Translations under genes and position numbers: made by a program | Notes under the pieces: generated by a model | Seen by the model: only the letters and a program-made list of their open reading frames with translations | Database searches by the model: none | Told to the model about the DNA's origin: nothing | Shown here: positions 31,620 through 43,039 of the stretch, one piece after another | Position numbering within the stretch: position 1 is the first letter of the stretch | How the letters are laid out: each line of letters begins with the position of its first letter | Assembly (NCBI RefSeq): GCF_036320965.1 | Contig: NC_092226.1 | Location: 24,691,002-24,755,001 of the forward strand | Direction of reading: 5' to 3' | Length of the DNA stretch: 64,000 nucleotides | Origin: Panulirus ornatus | Taxonomy: Eukaryota > Arthropoda > Malacostraca > Decapoda > Palinuridae

Positions 31620-32005
31620 TGCTAGGTTACTTGTACACTGAGTAGAGTCGCTAGGTAGGGGTGCTAGGTTACTTGTACACTGAGTAGAGCCGCTAGGCTA
31701 CTTGTACACTGGGTAGGGCTGCTAGGTTACTTGTACACTGAGTAGAGCCGCTAGGTTACTTGTACACTGAGTAGAGCCGCTAGGCTACTTATACACTGGG
31801 TAGGGCAGCTAGGTTACTTGTACACTGAGTAGAGCCGCTAGGTTACCTGTACACTGGGTAGGGCTGCTAGGTTACTTGTACACTGGGTAGGGCTGTTAGG
31901 TTACTTGTACACTGGGTAGGAGTGCTAGGTTACCTGTACACTGGGTAGGGATGCTAGGTTACTTGTAAACTGGGTAGGGGTCTATGATCTTGTACACTGG
32001 GGAGG
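31620..32005 (+). repeat. 29-bp minisatellite, about 12 copies
   Basis: The unit is GCTAGGTTACTTGTACACTGGGTAGGGCT with an alternative end GAGTAGAGCC. Copies are contiguous, mostly 29 bp and well conserved. The last copy is partial and diverged. There are no spacers between units, so it is not CRISPR-like. Confidence 0.95.
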
Positions 32006-32009
32006 GTGT

Positions 32010-32640
32010 AACATTTTTCATATGTTTTGTTCTATGCCTTTTCCTTCCTTCCTTCTAGTAAAACCACATACAAATTTCATATCTTGAGATGTTAGTCTTC
32101 TGTATAAATATTTTTAAGGAGTCAATTGTACAAGTTCATTGAGTGTTAGACTGATATCTTTATTGGGAAATAGATAGAGAAGTTTATATTCGTTTGATGA
32201 TTTTTTTTTTATCTCTTTCTCTCTCCTTGCAAACTTGCTTGAGAATCATATACCAAATTATCTGTCATATATCGTGATGGGTCAGATGATGGATTGGGTG
32301 GGGCGGGCTGGCTGGCTCTCTGGACTCACTGTTGTCTGGTAGGGAAGTGTTGTCCTATGTTATCAAGAACAGATAACTGGATCACTACCATTGGTCTACG
32401 TGTCAAGAGTTGCAAGTAACTGTGGTTTTTTTGTCGAAGTATTTTCAGCATGATTACTTCCAGGGTGTTCGTGTTTCTCTCTCTCGCGTCGGGTTCAATA
32501 CAAGCACCGCTGGTACATTCATCACAGCTGCGGCTCGTCCGTACGACGTGGATGTACGAAGTTCTGGTTAGATATTATCCAAAGCCATTTTATTTATTCT
32601 CTGTGTTGCATATTTCGTTGTCTTTCAAATCTCAAAAATG
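32010..32640. other. AT-rich unique sequence
   Basis: A 73-codon frame at 32450-32671 (+) follows an acceptor-like TATTTTCAG and starts MITSRVFVFLSLASG, which could pass for a signal peptide. Its 3' part overlaps the start of the decayed protein remnant downstream and has no recognised family. Confidence 0.35.
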
Positions 32641-34110
32641 CCAAAACCCAGCAGAAGACAAGCTTAACTAGTTTCATTGTAAATATGGATGCTTACAGTT
32701 GCAAAAAACAGAAGAAAAATTATCATCCTGTGTGTTAGACAATGTAACTCAAGATTGGTCGGGCCGTAACCTTGGCAACCAGCTGAATCATGAAGCACCA
32801 CATTCAGCGTGGGTTTCGTATGGGAAACCTACGACGATCGATCAGTGGAAGGAAGAATACTGTGTCATTCGAAGTTCCATTGGTATGGAACGAACCAGCT
32901 AACCATCTGGACGATGGCTACTTCTGTGTGGGTAATCTGTCGGGTTGTAGCAAATAAAAACAAGGCGAACGTCAGATGAGTCAGCCTTCCCTTATATGAC
33001 CTTTCTATTGCATTCAAGCGAAATTTCTTCACTAAACCCACCTGTGATTTTGGAGGCGTCTCACAATCGCTCGATGAAACCCAAGACGACACTTCATGCC
33101 CAGATGATGGCGTTGATTACATTCCTTGAGATAATCAGTTACCGAACTTAATAAATTAAGTTGAGCTCAGTGCCTTAATGTTAGATTTAGCTTTACTAAA
33201 ATGATCCGCTAAACTGCTTGGATAGAGGCTAAAGAACAGAGCCTACTGGCTTCAGAGGCAGCTAGCTCTCTACTGATATGGAAACTGTCAAAAGTAATGT
33301 GACCATTTCAATCCCAAACGTGAATCCTCAGTGTAATGTGATAACGGATTAGGTCGTATAAATGCGATGGACAGAGAGTACGATTCTCATGATGGCATGC
33401 TTTTCATGAGAGTCTTCCACCATAATCATAAGCGCAGTATTGCTTGATAACAGACGCCGCATTGCGAAACGTCAGGATGATGTTCAACTTCGATGACCAC
33501 AAGTGGCTTCATGGTGTTGATGTAAGTCATCGTCCTTCTCTTGGGACAACAAACGAGGGTTTTTAACAGGCAACTTTACGTTAGATTTTCCCTGATGAAA
33601 TTTGCCTCGGAAGGCCAAGAGAGAGAAGATCAAGGATATCAATACCATCACCTGAGGTTCCCACACCTTGGCCCTGTGAAACTCGAAGAAGCCGTGTTTA
33701 TTGGCTTGCAAAGGCAACAGCAGTTCAGTGGTGCTAAGATTCGAGGAGCCTTTGAACAGCCTTAAGAAGGATGCCTGGTTCAGAGTTAAAGTCATCGTAA
33801 AGAAGTTAGAAAATTAAAAGTTGGGTAATTACAATGAATTTGTCAAAGATATTGTCAGAAGGCACAGCATTTGGTGTCGAGACATGAACCTGAATTCACA
33901 GTTATTGGACCTGCATCGGAATTTTGAAAATAAAAAATGATTGGGCTCATGTAGTGAAGACGAGGGTGAGAGGTTTCAAAAGACATTTGTGAAGTGGAGA
34001 TTCTCAATCAAGGCCGATGATGACAGTTGTGTTGATGCATGGTGGAGGACGATCATAAGGTAGCTCATTATAAAGAAAAAATTAATAAGAAAGATGTTCC
34101 CTGAGAAACC
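32640..34110 (+). pseudogene. Decayed copy of uncharacterised arthropod protein
   Basis: Plus-strand frames, joined across many frameshifts, give pieces of a large uncharacterised protein family that I recall as abundant in insects and crustaceans. In order: WNEPANHLDDGYFC (about 32885-32930, a family landmark), an acidic SQSLDETQDDTSCPDDG linker (about 33065), SAKLLG-RLK (about 33210), FIGLQ and KIRGAFEQP (about 33700-33760), KKDAW (about 33765), NYNEFVKDIVRRHSIWCRDM (about 33829-33888), and GERFQK (about 33970) with a tail of WRTIIR and KINKKMFPE near 34050-34102. The function of the family is unknown to me, and it may be mobile-element derived. The copy has no introns visible and is thoroughly frameshifted. 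Confidence 0.55.
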
Positions 34111-34539
34111 GACTTGCATTATTGAAGAGTTGTATCAGCAACATTGATATTTTCCACCATGTTACCAGCGTATGTTTTCTCTTTGTGATTATATTCTTAT
34201 ATATAAAAATGCATTTATACTTACTATACTGGACCAGAATCCCTTCTGTGAGCTCCCGCAGCACACAGGCAGCTGGCCCCGTCCACTGGGAGGTACAACA
34301 GATAAAGATGTGTAGTAATGTGGTGTGTATGTCTGTAGAGGAAAGAGTTCAGGACAACTGAAGAGTAATTGTTTGGTGCCTTCAGTAGAGAAAGCATAGA
34401 AGTTGCTTCATGTGCATGAGGGGATCTTGTGATATGTTGAACCTGTGTTTGTGATGCTGTAAAAATGGTGTACAAAAAGCAGACGGGAGATTATAACTTG
34501 TACATGTCTTTTGGGAGTGTAGTTTTAGGTTGGTTTATA

Positions 34540-35170
34540 CCTGGTAAACTTAAGTTTAAAACTGAGATGAGAGGACTTGGTCCCTATTGAGTCATCATTG
34601 TGAGTGGATGTTTTGTCAATGTCCTGATTGTTGGTGGATCTGTGAGAATAGGTTGCTGAAGTGTGAGGAAGGAGTGAGTATTTTGTCTCTTACTTGTGGT
34701 TGGTGGTTGCTTATAATGAGGTTTGGGTGAGAGAAGTCTAGTGAATCGAATGCCTAACATATTGAAGTGAGACTGTGTTGAGATCTCAATATTTTGTTTT
34801 ATTTACCAGATGTTGAATGTTTGTGGTTGCTAAGCAGCCAATGATTGTTCCGGGAGCCATATTTTGCATGGTTTGCAATTTTATGTTTGCTTTCAACTGA
34901 GTGAATGATCGGACATATGAGGCATAGCTTAGGGTGGAGGGGATAAACTGTCTTTAGAGGATACTAAAGGAGATTTTTACCTTGCCCAAGACTGTCGCAG
35001 GCTCGTGTTTTGTTCGCATTTAGTTTGTTTATGGCCTTTGTGTTGATGCTTGCGATGCGAGGAGTTAATGTCACGCGTGTGTCGTATGTGATACCTGGTA
35101 TGGTTAGAGTTTTGTTGAGTGGTATTGGCAGACCAATTAGGGTGATGGGGCCGGGTTGAAGGTTGGATTA
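34540..35170 (-). pseudogene. Decayed Jockey-like LINE C-terminus
   Basis: Minus-strand translation from about 35165 leftwards gives PLNKTLTIPGITYDTRVTLT, INTKAINKLNANK, then after frameshifts SYASYVRSFTQLKANIKLQ and TIIGCLATTNIQHL. This is the order seen downstream of the RT in Jockey-type LINEs (an LGV-YD-F-F-PHI block, then SYASPAW, LQ--QN and ALR--TG). The RT catalytic core is absent. Heavily mutated. Confidence 0.55.
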
Positions 35171-35174
35171 ATTT

Positions 35175-36640
35175 ATTTCTGTAAGATTATGAGTATGAAA
35201 GAAGGGATAAAGAAATACAGCTTGGATTAATTTGAGCAAATTTTATGATCATTTGGTCTTAAACTACGTATGAGAACGTGGGACAAGCACTGTATAATTG
35301 TCTGAAATCCGTAAAAAAAGATCAGATCTCCCTAAGTCGCATTAAAGAATAGATTGAAATTATCTAAGATCGCCATCTATTTTCAGAACGATTGAAAATT
35401 TACTCCCGTTCGAAGTCAAGTTTAATGGATTTAGTGAGGTGGTTTGTCGGGCTGGCCATCACATGGCTTCGTGCATGCGTCCGTTCATCCTTTACGAGAG
35501 CAGCCACTTCATCTGTGGAGACGCAGTTTTTTTGCGAACGAACTGGACCGGCCAAGCCAGTAGCAGCCACACACGGGTTACATCATCGCCTCTGCAAGGC
35601 GAAAGTGCCAACAGCTCAAAGATATTCCGGGTAGATGGTTTGATGATTGTATTTCGTGAGGGCCTGTTGAGCTGTTATCATCACTCTGCGTGTCACCATC
35701 TTCTCTAGTTAGTCTCTGAACTTTTCACGTCTGTCGCCGTCCCATAAAACGTTCACATTCAAATCGCCCCCGAAGAACCGCGAGGTCACTTGAAACGAAC
35801 CAGTCCAGAAATGATGTATGGGTTGTCCTCCATGAAATTTTCTCTTATGACGATCCAAGAGATAACGTGGCCTCCACGGGGGTGGGGGGGGGGGGGGGTG
35901 AATGGGCTATGATTGGCTGAAATCTCAAAAAGATAAAAAAGAAAATCTTGGATACAAATCCGGACCTCGAACCACAACTATATAGAAATGATTAATAGAT
36001 GACCTTCTGTCAAGTTACTAAGTTATCGTGCTGAGCTAACTTCCAATATAGCCGCTTCAGCCCATCTCTCTTTCTAACTGGCTGATAATTCAATAAATTT
36101 CTGCAACAAGTCATTCAAAGCTCCGGGGGGGAGGGGGACACAGGCTTCACCTGTGCCTCAAGTCAGAGATGTCTGGACAACAAAAATTATATTTCAGTCT
36201 TCACTTCAGTATGCGAGTGTGAAGATATAAATTAGTTAATTTCATTCTTTCTCCAAAAGCAAACCTGTTGCTTATTTGTTACAAATGAAAGTCATCAATA
36301 ATGCTCGACCTCTGAAACCCAAACTATCCCGGACTGGCTCACTGTCATTGCAGATATAAGAAACCAATTCTAGTTTTATATTCGAATGTAACATGACATT
36401 CGCAGGGAAAACCTCCGATCTGGAAAGTAAAAGGCAAGCAATTGACCAGAAAGTATTTTTTTTTCTGTCTGCATTTTCAAGGAAAGTGATTACTTGTTTT
36501 TAGTATGACTATTTAGTTCGGGATATGTAAAGGTAAGTCATCAATCTTAACACAAGTCACCGCTACTTGTGTACAGCCGGTGATTATCATTTTTATTGTA
36601 TCAGACAAATAATTGTGTTTGACAAGAGATGAATTTAAAG
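35175..36640. other. Unique sequence, no gene seen
   Basis: AT-rich. A G homopolymer lies at about 35880-35898. An 80-codon open frame at 35392-35634 (+) has no recognised features. Confidence 0.45.
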
Positions 36641-36669
36641 CAGACGTGCTGGATAAAAGGTATTCGCCT

Positions 36670-36930
36670 GCCGAAACATGTTTTCATCAGACCTTGACCA
36701 ATCCTCAGTTCTGCTTGCCTCCCAGGGATGTAACAGCGGTCTTAACCCGATTGAAAGGTCTTTGACCAACCAGCCCCCGTTCTCCGCTCCTCTCAGGTCT
36801 GACGCTGACTTTACCCAACTAGAGGCCTCGATCGAACCTAGTTGTTCGCCTCCCAGGGCTCTGACACTGGTCTTACCTCGACTGAAGACCTTGACCGACA
36901 ACTCTCGGCCTTCCGCGCCTCTCCGTTCCT
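36670..36930 (+). repeat. Decayed 65-bp minisatellite
   Basis: Four diverged units with phrases GCCTCCCAGGGAT..CGGTCTTAACCCGA and GCCTCCCAGGGCT..TGGTCTTACCTCGA. The best pair is 131 bp apart (36717 and 36848), with weaker half-period copies between (TGACGCTGACTTTACCC). Confidence 0.65.
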
Positions 36931-36984
36931 GAAGAACATAACTCCGTACCTCAGTACTTGACGTTATTGATCACCTTACAGCCA

Positions 36985-37400
36985 CGGGAACCTGGAGACC
37001 GCGGGTTCCTGGTGAACACGGATACTTGGCAGTCTCGGGCCATTTGCGCAGTTGTGTACCTGGCGGGTCTCTGATACCTGGCGACTGTGGATACATACTT
37101 GGTGGCTACGGGTACAGGTAACTGCGGGTACATGAAGACTCGAGGTACCTGGCAGCTTCGAGTATCTGGCGCCTATGTATACATACATGGTGGCTTCGGG
37201 TACCAGGTAAACGCGGGTTAATGGAGACTGGCGACCTCTGATACCTGGTGACAGTGGATACCTGGCGACTTGTTCATCGTCGGTACCTGGCGTTTATCGG
37301 TACTTGACGGCCGGAAACTTGTTAGCCTTGAATACTTGGAGGGCTCGAGCATCTGGCATCCTTGGATACCCGATCAGTCTAAAGTACACCCTCTGTGCTG
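36985..37400 (+). repeat. Decayed 20-22-bp minisatellite
   Basis: Roughly 18 diverged units resembling GGTACCTGGCGACTGTGGATAC. TACCTGGCGAC, TACCTGGCAGC and TACCTGGTGAC cores recur throughout. Confidence 0.75.
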
Positions 37401-37718
37401 GTAACTTCTGGTACGTAATACTCCAGGGTACTATCGATACTAGGTGACCTTGAGTGTCTAGTAAACTTGTGGATGAGGAGCCCCATCTTCTCTGTGGCCT
37501 CGTGTATCTGTTGGCCTCGAGAAGCTGGTATATGGAACGACAGTCCCTTGCGTGGGCCAGGCAAGTCTACAGCGGTGACTCCACAGCGGAGTGATTGGCC
37601 TGGGGGTGCACGTCATTCATCGAGATCTTGAAAAAACTAGTTCGTTTTCATTGTTAGTAACTCGGTATCTTCAAAACTGGGATATTGCAAACCTTATCAT
37701 TTCAGTTTAAAAGATATT

Positions 37719-37741
37719 AAGGTTAGGTTAGGTTAGGTTAG
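37719..37741 (+). repeat. Short interstitial (TTAGG)n tract
   Basis: TTAAGG followed by TTAGG units, about four in all (GGTTA repeated four times at 37721-37740). TTAGG is the standard arthropod telomeric repeat. The tract is too short to be a telomere. Confidence 0.8.
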
Positions 37742-37926
37742 CAACATCTGGCCACAGTAACTGACCGATACACAGGGGAAAATACTGATGAACATAAGTT
37801 TGATGGAGTGAAGGACATGCTTGGGCTGAGGCTTGTGTAGAACTGCTGCTGCCGCTGCCGTAGTGTCCCCTGGCCACACGCTGAAGCTGCACCGTATTTT
37901 CCCCATGGTCGTCTGATTCACCCCCC

Positions 37927-37951
37927 CCACCACACACACACACACACACAC
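37927..37951 (+). repeat. (CA)n microsatellite
   Basis: About 12 CA units adjoining the tail of the LINE fragment to its right. Confidence 0.9.
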
Positions 37952-37952
37952 A

Positions 37953-38156
37953 TCTGATCGCCGTCCCCCACGTCAGCGAGGTAGCGCGAGGAAACATACG
38001 AAGAAAGGCCACATCTGGTCACGTCCATACACGAGCTGTCACGGTGTAATGCAGCCAAACCACAGCGCCCTATCCACGACCAAGCCCCCACAGACCTTTC
38101 AAAGGCCCTGTGTCCTGTGGGGCGGGGTGGCATCGGAAATGGATGAAGGCCAACTA
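37953..38156 (-). mobile_element. LINE 3' UTR fragment, older module
   Basis: On minus it reads CTGTGGGGGCTTGGTCGTGG, GCTGTGGTTTGGCTGCATTAC, ATGTGGCCTTTCTTCGTATG and the tail core CGCGCTACCTCGCTGACGTGG. This matches the first 3' UTR module of the older LINE subfamily (28140-28260). It is non-coding, bounded by CA and TA microsatellites. Confidence 0.75.
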
Positions 38157-38298
<142 letters not shown>

Positions 38299-38319
38299 GT
38301 GCATGTGAGTCGATGTGTC

Positions 38320-38370
38320 TTTCGTTATGTTTCCTGGAATACGTGGGAAGTAGTCTTTCTCCCCTATCCC
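38320..38370 (-). mobile_element. Head fragment of short element
   Basis: The plus strand reads GGAATACGTGGGAAGTAGTC then CTTTCTCCCCTATCCCCAGG, matching the first 50 bp of the 60.43 kb element. Only the 5' end is present, pointing leftwards. A TA run begins exactly at its outer end. Confidence 0.7.
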
Positions 38371-38371
38371 C

Positions 38372-38446
<75 letters not shown>
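38371..38446. repeat. (TA)n microsatellite
   Basis: About 38 TA units. It separates the short-element head from the LINE that starts at about 38471, with small ATATAGAGC duplications between. Confidence 0.97.
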
Positions 38447-38449
<3 letters not shown>

Positions 38450-38470
38450 CATATATAGAGCATATATATA

Positions 38471-41424
38471 GAGCAAGGGAAGGAGTAGCAATACTCCTGA
38501 AACAGGAGTTGTGGGAGTATGTGATAGAATGTAAGAAAGTAAATTCTCGATTAATATGGGTAAAACTGAAAGTTGATGGAGAGAGGTGGGTGATTATTGG
38601 TGCATATGCACCTGGGCATGAGAAGAAAGATCATGAGAGGCAAGTGTTTTGGGAGCAGCTAAATGAGTGTGTTAGCGGTTTTGATGCACGAGACCGGGTT
38701 ATAGTGATGGGTGATTTGAATGCAAAGGTGAGTAATGTGGCAGTTGAGGGAATAATTGGTATGCATGGGGTGTTCAGTGTTGTAAATGGAAATGGTGAAG
38801 AGCTTGTAGATTTATGTGCTGAAAAAGGACTGATGATTGGGAATACCTGGTTTAAAAAGCGAGATATACATAAGTATACTTATGTAAGTAGGAGAGATGG
38901 CCAGAGAGCGTTATTGGATTACGTGTTAATTGACAGGCGTGCGAAAGAGAGACTTTTGGATGTTAATGTGCTGAGAGGTGCAACTGGAGGGATGTCTGAT
39001 CATTATCTTGTGGAGGCTAAGGTGAAGATTAGTATGGGTTTTCAGAAAAGAGGAGTGAATGTTGGGGTGAAGAAGGTGGTGAGAGTAAGTGAGCTTGGGA
39101 AGGAGACCTGTGTGGGGAAGTACCAGGAGAGACTGTGTACAGAATGGAAAAAGGTGAGAACAATGGAAGTAAGGGGAGTGGGGGAGGAATGGGATGTATT
39201 TAGGGAATCAGTGATGGATTGCGCAAAAGATGCTTGTGGCATGAGAAGAGTGGGAGGTGGGCTGTTTAGAAAGGGTAGTGAGTGGTGGGATGAAGAAGTA
39301 AGAGTATTAGTGAAAGAGAAGAGAGAGGCATTTGGACGATTTTTGCAGGGAAAAAATGCAATTGAGTGGGAGAAGTATAAAAGAAAGAGACAGGAGGTCA
39401 AGAGAAAGGTGCAAGAGGTGAAAAAAAGGGCAAATGAGAGTTGGGGTGAGAGACTATCAGTAAATTTTAGGGAGAATAAAAAGATGTTCTGGAAGGAGGT
39501 AAATAGGGTGCGTAAGACAAGGGAGCAAATGGGAACTTCAGTGAAGGGCGTAAATGGGGAGGTGATAACAAGTAGCGGTGATGTGAGAAGGAGATGGAAT
39601 GAGTATTTTGAAGGTTTGTTGAATGTGTCTGATGACAGAGTGGCAGATATAGGGTGTTTTGGTCGAGGTGGTGTGCAAAGTGAGAGGGTTAGGGAAAATG
39701 ATTTGGTAAACAGAGAAGAGGTAGTAAAAGCTTTGCGGAAGATGAAAGCCGGCAAGGCAGCAGGTTTGGATGGTATTGCAGTGGAATTTATTAAGAAAGG
39801 GGGTGACTGTATTGTTGACTGGTTGGTAAGGTTATTTAATGTATGTATGACTCATGGTGAGGTGCCTGAGGATTGGCGGAATGCGTGCATAGTGCCATTG
39901 TACAAAGGCAAAGGGGATAAGAGTGAGTGCTCAAATTACAGAGGTATAAGTTTGTTGAGTATTCCTGGCAAATTATATGGGAGGGTATTGATTGAGAGGG
40001 TGAAGGCATGTACAGAGCATCAGATTGGGGAAGAGCAGTGCGGTTTCAGAAGTGGTAGAGGATGTGTGGATCAGGTGTTTGCTTTGAAGAATGTATGTGA
40101 GAAATACTTAGAAAAGCAAATGGATTTGTATGTAGCATTTATGGATCTGGAGAAGGCATATGATAGAGTTGATAGAGATGCTCTGTGGAAGGTATTAAGA
40201 ATATATGGTGTGGGAGGCAAGTTGTTAGAAGCAGTGAAAAGTTTTTATCGAGGATGTAAGGCATGTGTACGTGTAGGAAGAGAGGAAAGTGATTGGTTCT
40301 CAGTGAATGTAGGTTTGCGGCAGGGGTGTGTGATGCCTCCATGGTTGTTTAATTTGTTTATGGATGGGGTTGTAAGGGAGGTAAATGCAAGAGTCCTGGA
40401 AAGAGGGGCAAGTATGAAGTCTGTTGGGGATGAGAGAGCTTGGGAAGTGAGTCAGTTGTTGTTCGCTGATGATACAGCGCTGGTGGCTGATTCATGTGAG
40501 AAACTGCAGAAGCTGGTGACTGAGTTTGGTAAAGTGTGTGGAAGAAGAAAGTTGAGAGTAAATGTGAATAAGAGCAAGGTTATTAGGTACAGTAGGGGTG
40601 AGGGTCAAGTCAATTGGGAGGTGAGTTTGAATGGAGAAAAACTGGAGGAAGTGAAGTGTTTTAGATATCTGGGAGTGGATCTGTCAGCGGATGGAACCAT
40701 GGAAGCGGAAGTGGATCATAGGGTGGGGGAGGGGGCGAAAATTTTGGGAGCCTTGAAAAATGTGTGGAAGTCGAGAACACTATCTCGGAAAGCAAAAATG
40801 GGTATGTTTGAGGGAATAGTGGTTCCAACAATGTTGTATGGTTGCGAGGCGTGGGCTATGGATAGAGATGTGCGCAGGAGGATGGATGTGCTGGAAATGA
40901 GATGTTTGAGGACAATGTGTGGTGTGAGGTGGTTTGATCGAGTAAGTAACGTAAGGGTAAGAGAGATGTGTGGAAATAAAAAGAGCGTGGTTGAGAGAGC
41001 AGAAGAGGGTGTTTTGAAATGGTTTGGGCACATGGAGAGAATGAGTGAGGAGAGATTGACCAAGAGGATATATGTGTCGGAGGTGGAGGGAACGAGGAGA
41101 AGAGGGAGACCAAATTGGAGGTGGAAAGATGGAGTGAAAAAGATTTTGTGTGATCGGGGCCTGAACATGCAGGAGGGTGAAAGGAGGGCAAGAAATAGAG
41201 TGAATTGGAGTCATGTGGTATACAGGGGTTGACGTGCTGTCAGTGGATTGAAGCAAGGCATGTGAAGCGTCTGGGGTAAACCATGGAAAGCTGTGTAGGT
41301 ATGTATATTTGCGTGTGTGGACGTGTGTATGTACATGTGTATGGGGGGGGGGGGTTGGGCCATTTCTTTCGTCTGTTTCCTTGCGCTACCTCGCAAACGC
41401 GGGAGACAGCGAGAAAGTATAAAA

Positions 41425-41442
<18 letters not shown>
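38471..41442 (+). mobile_element. RTE-like LINE, near-complete, 5'-truncated
   Basis: About 2.97 kb comprising an uninterrupted EN-RT frame (38473-41232), a 3' UTR of about 190 bp and a poly(A) run (about 41422-41442). The 3' UTR contains GCGTCTGGGGTAAACCATGG, a G-run and the tail core TTGCGCTACCTCGCAAACGCG. TA and TAA repeats follow the A-run. I see no obvious target-site duplication, because both ends lie in microsatellite DNA. Closely related minus-strand copies are at 49.3, 54.3 and 59.3 kb. Confidence 0.92.
38473..41232 (+). CDS. LINE endonuclease-reverse transcriptase, N-truncated
   Basis: About 919 codons open to TGA at 41230. The first recognisable residues are [14 protein letters not shown]. 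An upstream ATG exists only within the adjacent microsatellite, so the native start is missing. APE-type endonuclease: [10 protein letters not shown], active-site GDLN at 38710-38721 and SDH at 38995-39003. A charged linker follows. Reverse transcriptase: GKAAGLDGI (39751), motif [10 protein letters not shown] (40138-40164), LRQGC (40315-40329), catalytic FADD (40462-40473), then RYLGVDL. The C-terminal part has FGHMERM and an arginine-rich [16 protein letters not shown]. Order and C-terminus fit the RTE group. The product would nick target DNA and prime reverse transcription from it. One oddity is CVMPPWLF where the 49.3 kb copy has CVMSPWLF. About 60-110 N-terminal residues, including the first EN motifs, are absent, so it is probably not autonomous. 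Confidence 0.9.
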   Translation, partial: AREGVAILLKQELWEYVIECKKVNSRLIWVKLKVDGERWVIIGAYAPGHEKKDHERQVFWEQLNECVSGFDARDRVIVMGDLNAKVSNVAVEGIIGMHGVFSVVNGNGEELVDLCAEKGLMIGNTWFKKRDIHKYTYVSRRDGQRALLDYVLIDRRAKERLLDVNVLRGATGGMSDHYLVEAKVKISMGFQKRGVNVGVKKVVRVSELGKETCVGKYQERLCTEWKKVRTMEVRGVGEEWDVFRESVMDCAKDACGMRRVGGGLFRKGSEWWDEEVRVLVKEKREAFGRFLQGKNAIEWEKYKRKRQEVKRKVQEVKKRANESWGERLSVNFRENKKMFWKEVNRVRKTREQMGTSVKGVNGEVITSSGDVRRRWNEYFEGLLNVSDDRVADIGCFGRGGVQSERVRENDLVNREEVVKALRKMKAGKAAGLDGIAVEFIKKGGDCIVDWLVRLFNVCMTHGEVPEDWRNACIVPLYKGKGDKSECSNYRGISLLSIPGKLYGRVLIERVKACTEHQIGEEQCGFRSGRGCVDQVFALKNVCEKYLEKQMDLYVAFMDLEKAYDRVDRDALWKVLRIYGVGGKLLEAVKSFYRGCKACVRVGREESDWFSVNVGLRQGCVMPPWLFNLFMDGVVREVNARVLERGASMKSVGDERAWEVSQLLFADDTALVADSCEKLQKLVTEFGKVCGRRKLRVNVNKSKVIRYSRGEGQVNWEVSLNGEKLEEVKCFRYLGVDLSADGTMEAEVDHRVGEGAKILGALKNVWKSRTLSRKAKMGMFEGIVVPTMLYGCEAWAMDRDVRRRMDVLEMRCLRTMCGVRWFDRVSNVRVREMCGNKKSVVERAEEGVLKWFGHMERMSEERLTKRIYVSEVEGTRRRGRPNWRWKDGVKKILCDRGLNMQEGERRARNRVNWSHVVYRG

Positions 41443-41456
<14 letters not shown>

Positions 41457-41472
41457 ATAATAATAATAATAT
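41443..41472. repeat. (TA)n(TAA)n tract after LINE poly(A)
   Basis: About seven TA units then five TAA/ATA units directly after the LINE poly(A). Confidence 0.9.
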
Positions 41473-41702
41473 GTAGATAACGTTCGTCTGTTCTTTCTTT
41501 TATCATTTTCTCTTGGCTGTTTTTCATTATTCATTTATCCATTATTATATTTCAATGTTTGTATGTTTACCGCCTATAAAGGTGTGTGATCTGGGAGCAT
41601 GATGCAATACAAGATCAGGGCAAAATGGCCGCACATTACTTCCTGAGTTGAGGACGTAATGTGATTCGGAGACGCCATTCTTGTATTACCGCATGTGTAG
41701 GT

Positions 41703-41705
<3 letters not shown>

Positions 41706-41781
<76 letters not shown>
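41706..41781. repeat. (TA)n(GT)n compound microsatellite
   Basis: About 26 TA units followed by about 12 GT units. Confidence 0.97.
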
Positions 41782-41782
<1 letters not shown>

Positions 41783-41784
41783 TT

Positions 41785-42560
41785 GGGATGTTTTGTTTCA
41801 CCTCACACCATAAACATATGACGAGACGACTTTCTACACATTCTTGAAACACCCTTTTCATCCAGTGGCGCCGTTGGCGATATGTCCACCTCTGCGCTCC
41901 TGTGGGCAGCCACACACACTGGAAGGTCAGGTTAGGGAACAAAGGCAAGTTTTCTAGTCACAACGTAGGGAGACGCTTGGGGGCGCGCGCGTTCCCCCAC
42001 CCCAGCCAGAGTGGAAGACCGAATTTTATCAGCATTCTTGGGTGGTTCGCGCGACGCCATGATGGTGGTGGGCTCGGGTGGTCCAACCGGCCAGTAATCT
42101 TGACGGGGCAGAAGACAGCCTTAACCACACACCTCGGCCTCTCCCCCACACGCTCCATTTGTTCTTAAAGACGCCGGCCTGCCGCCCCCCATGCCCGGTG
42201 CGCGGCTGATCAGAGAGAAAGGCCCGCCCCTGGCCCGGCCCTACCTCACACACCTGTCATCGGCCCCACACAATTGGAGGCTGACGGCGGACCTGATGAT
42301 AAGATGGTGCAGGAAAGGCAACCCCTTGCCGCCGCCTCCTCCTCCTCCTCCTCCCGCTATCACTCCTGTCTCATGATCTATTGTGGTGCTGCAGCATCTC
42401 CTGACTCTGCTGCGGTCTCCTGAGCTGTCGTGCAGCTGTGGATCACCTGATACGCCGTTGCTGCTGCCTCTGGAGACTCCCAACTGCTGCCGCTGTTGTC
42501 TTTGAAGGTGCTAAATTGCTCTTCTCTCGCACCCTGCTCTCTCCAGGGTTATACAGCTGC
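41785..42560. other. Unique, GC-rich at 41.98-42.36 kb
   Basis: The GC-rich part contains several CpGs (GGGCGCGCGCG at about 41980) and a (CCT)n run at about 42330-42355. No gene recognised. Confidence 0.45.
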
Positions 42561-42880
42561 TGCTGCTGCTGTTGCTGACCCTGATGAGGATAATAGTGAC
42601 TCCGCTAATGCTTCTAATGATTTGATGATGATCATGATGATGATAGTTATGATGATGATGATAGAGAGGTTGGTGATGATGCCATCACTGTTGTTGCTGA
42701 TAATGATAATGATGTTGATCATGATGCTATTTACGCTGCTACTGATGATGATGATGTAGACAGTGTTGTTGCTGCTGATGATGATAGTGCTATCTATGCT
42801 GCTACTTGATGGTGATGACGATAATGCTGTCTTTGTTGTTAGTGATGGCGATTGTGTCTGCTGCTATTGGTGATGATGAA
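42555..42880 (+). repeat. Degenerate (GAT/GCT)n triplet region
   Basis: Imperfect GATGAT, TGCTGC and GATAAT triplets over about 320 bp. A related GATGAT and CTGCTG region occurs at about 44565-44785. Confidence 0.7.
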
Positions 42881-43039
42881 GAAGATACAAAGGAAGTCAA
42901 ACTGGAACAGACCATTGGGTCGTTTTCGAAGCTGTTTGTGATAGTGGAAGATATCAGAAACTCGCAGATTACTCTGGTAAAAGTTAGAATGCATATAGAT
43001 ATTTTAAAGAGAATAACCTGCAAATTGTCTTGTGACTAA

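Noticed and set aside
31620..32005. Regular 29-bp repeats considered as a CRISPR array
   Set aside because: Units are contiguous with no spacers and the window is eukaryotic. It is a minisatellite.
37719..37741. Chromosome end
   Set aside because: Only about four TTAGG units, flanked on both sides by ordinary sequence.
42496..42759. Frame after an acceptor-like CTCTCTCCAG with an alanine- and aspartate-rich peptide
   Set aside because: The peptide quickly becomes a translation of GAT/ATG triplet repeats. Simple-sequence expansion explains it better than an exon.
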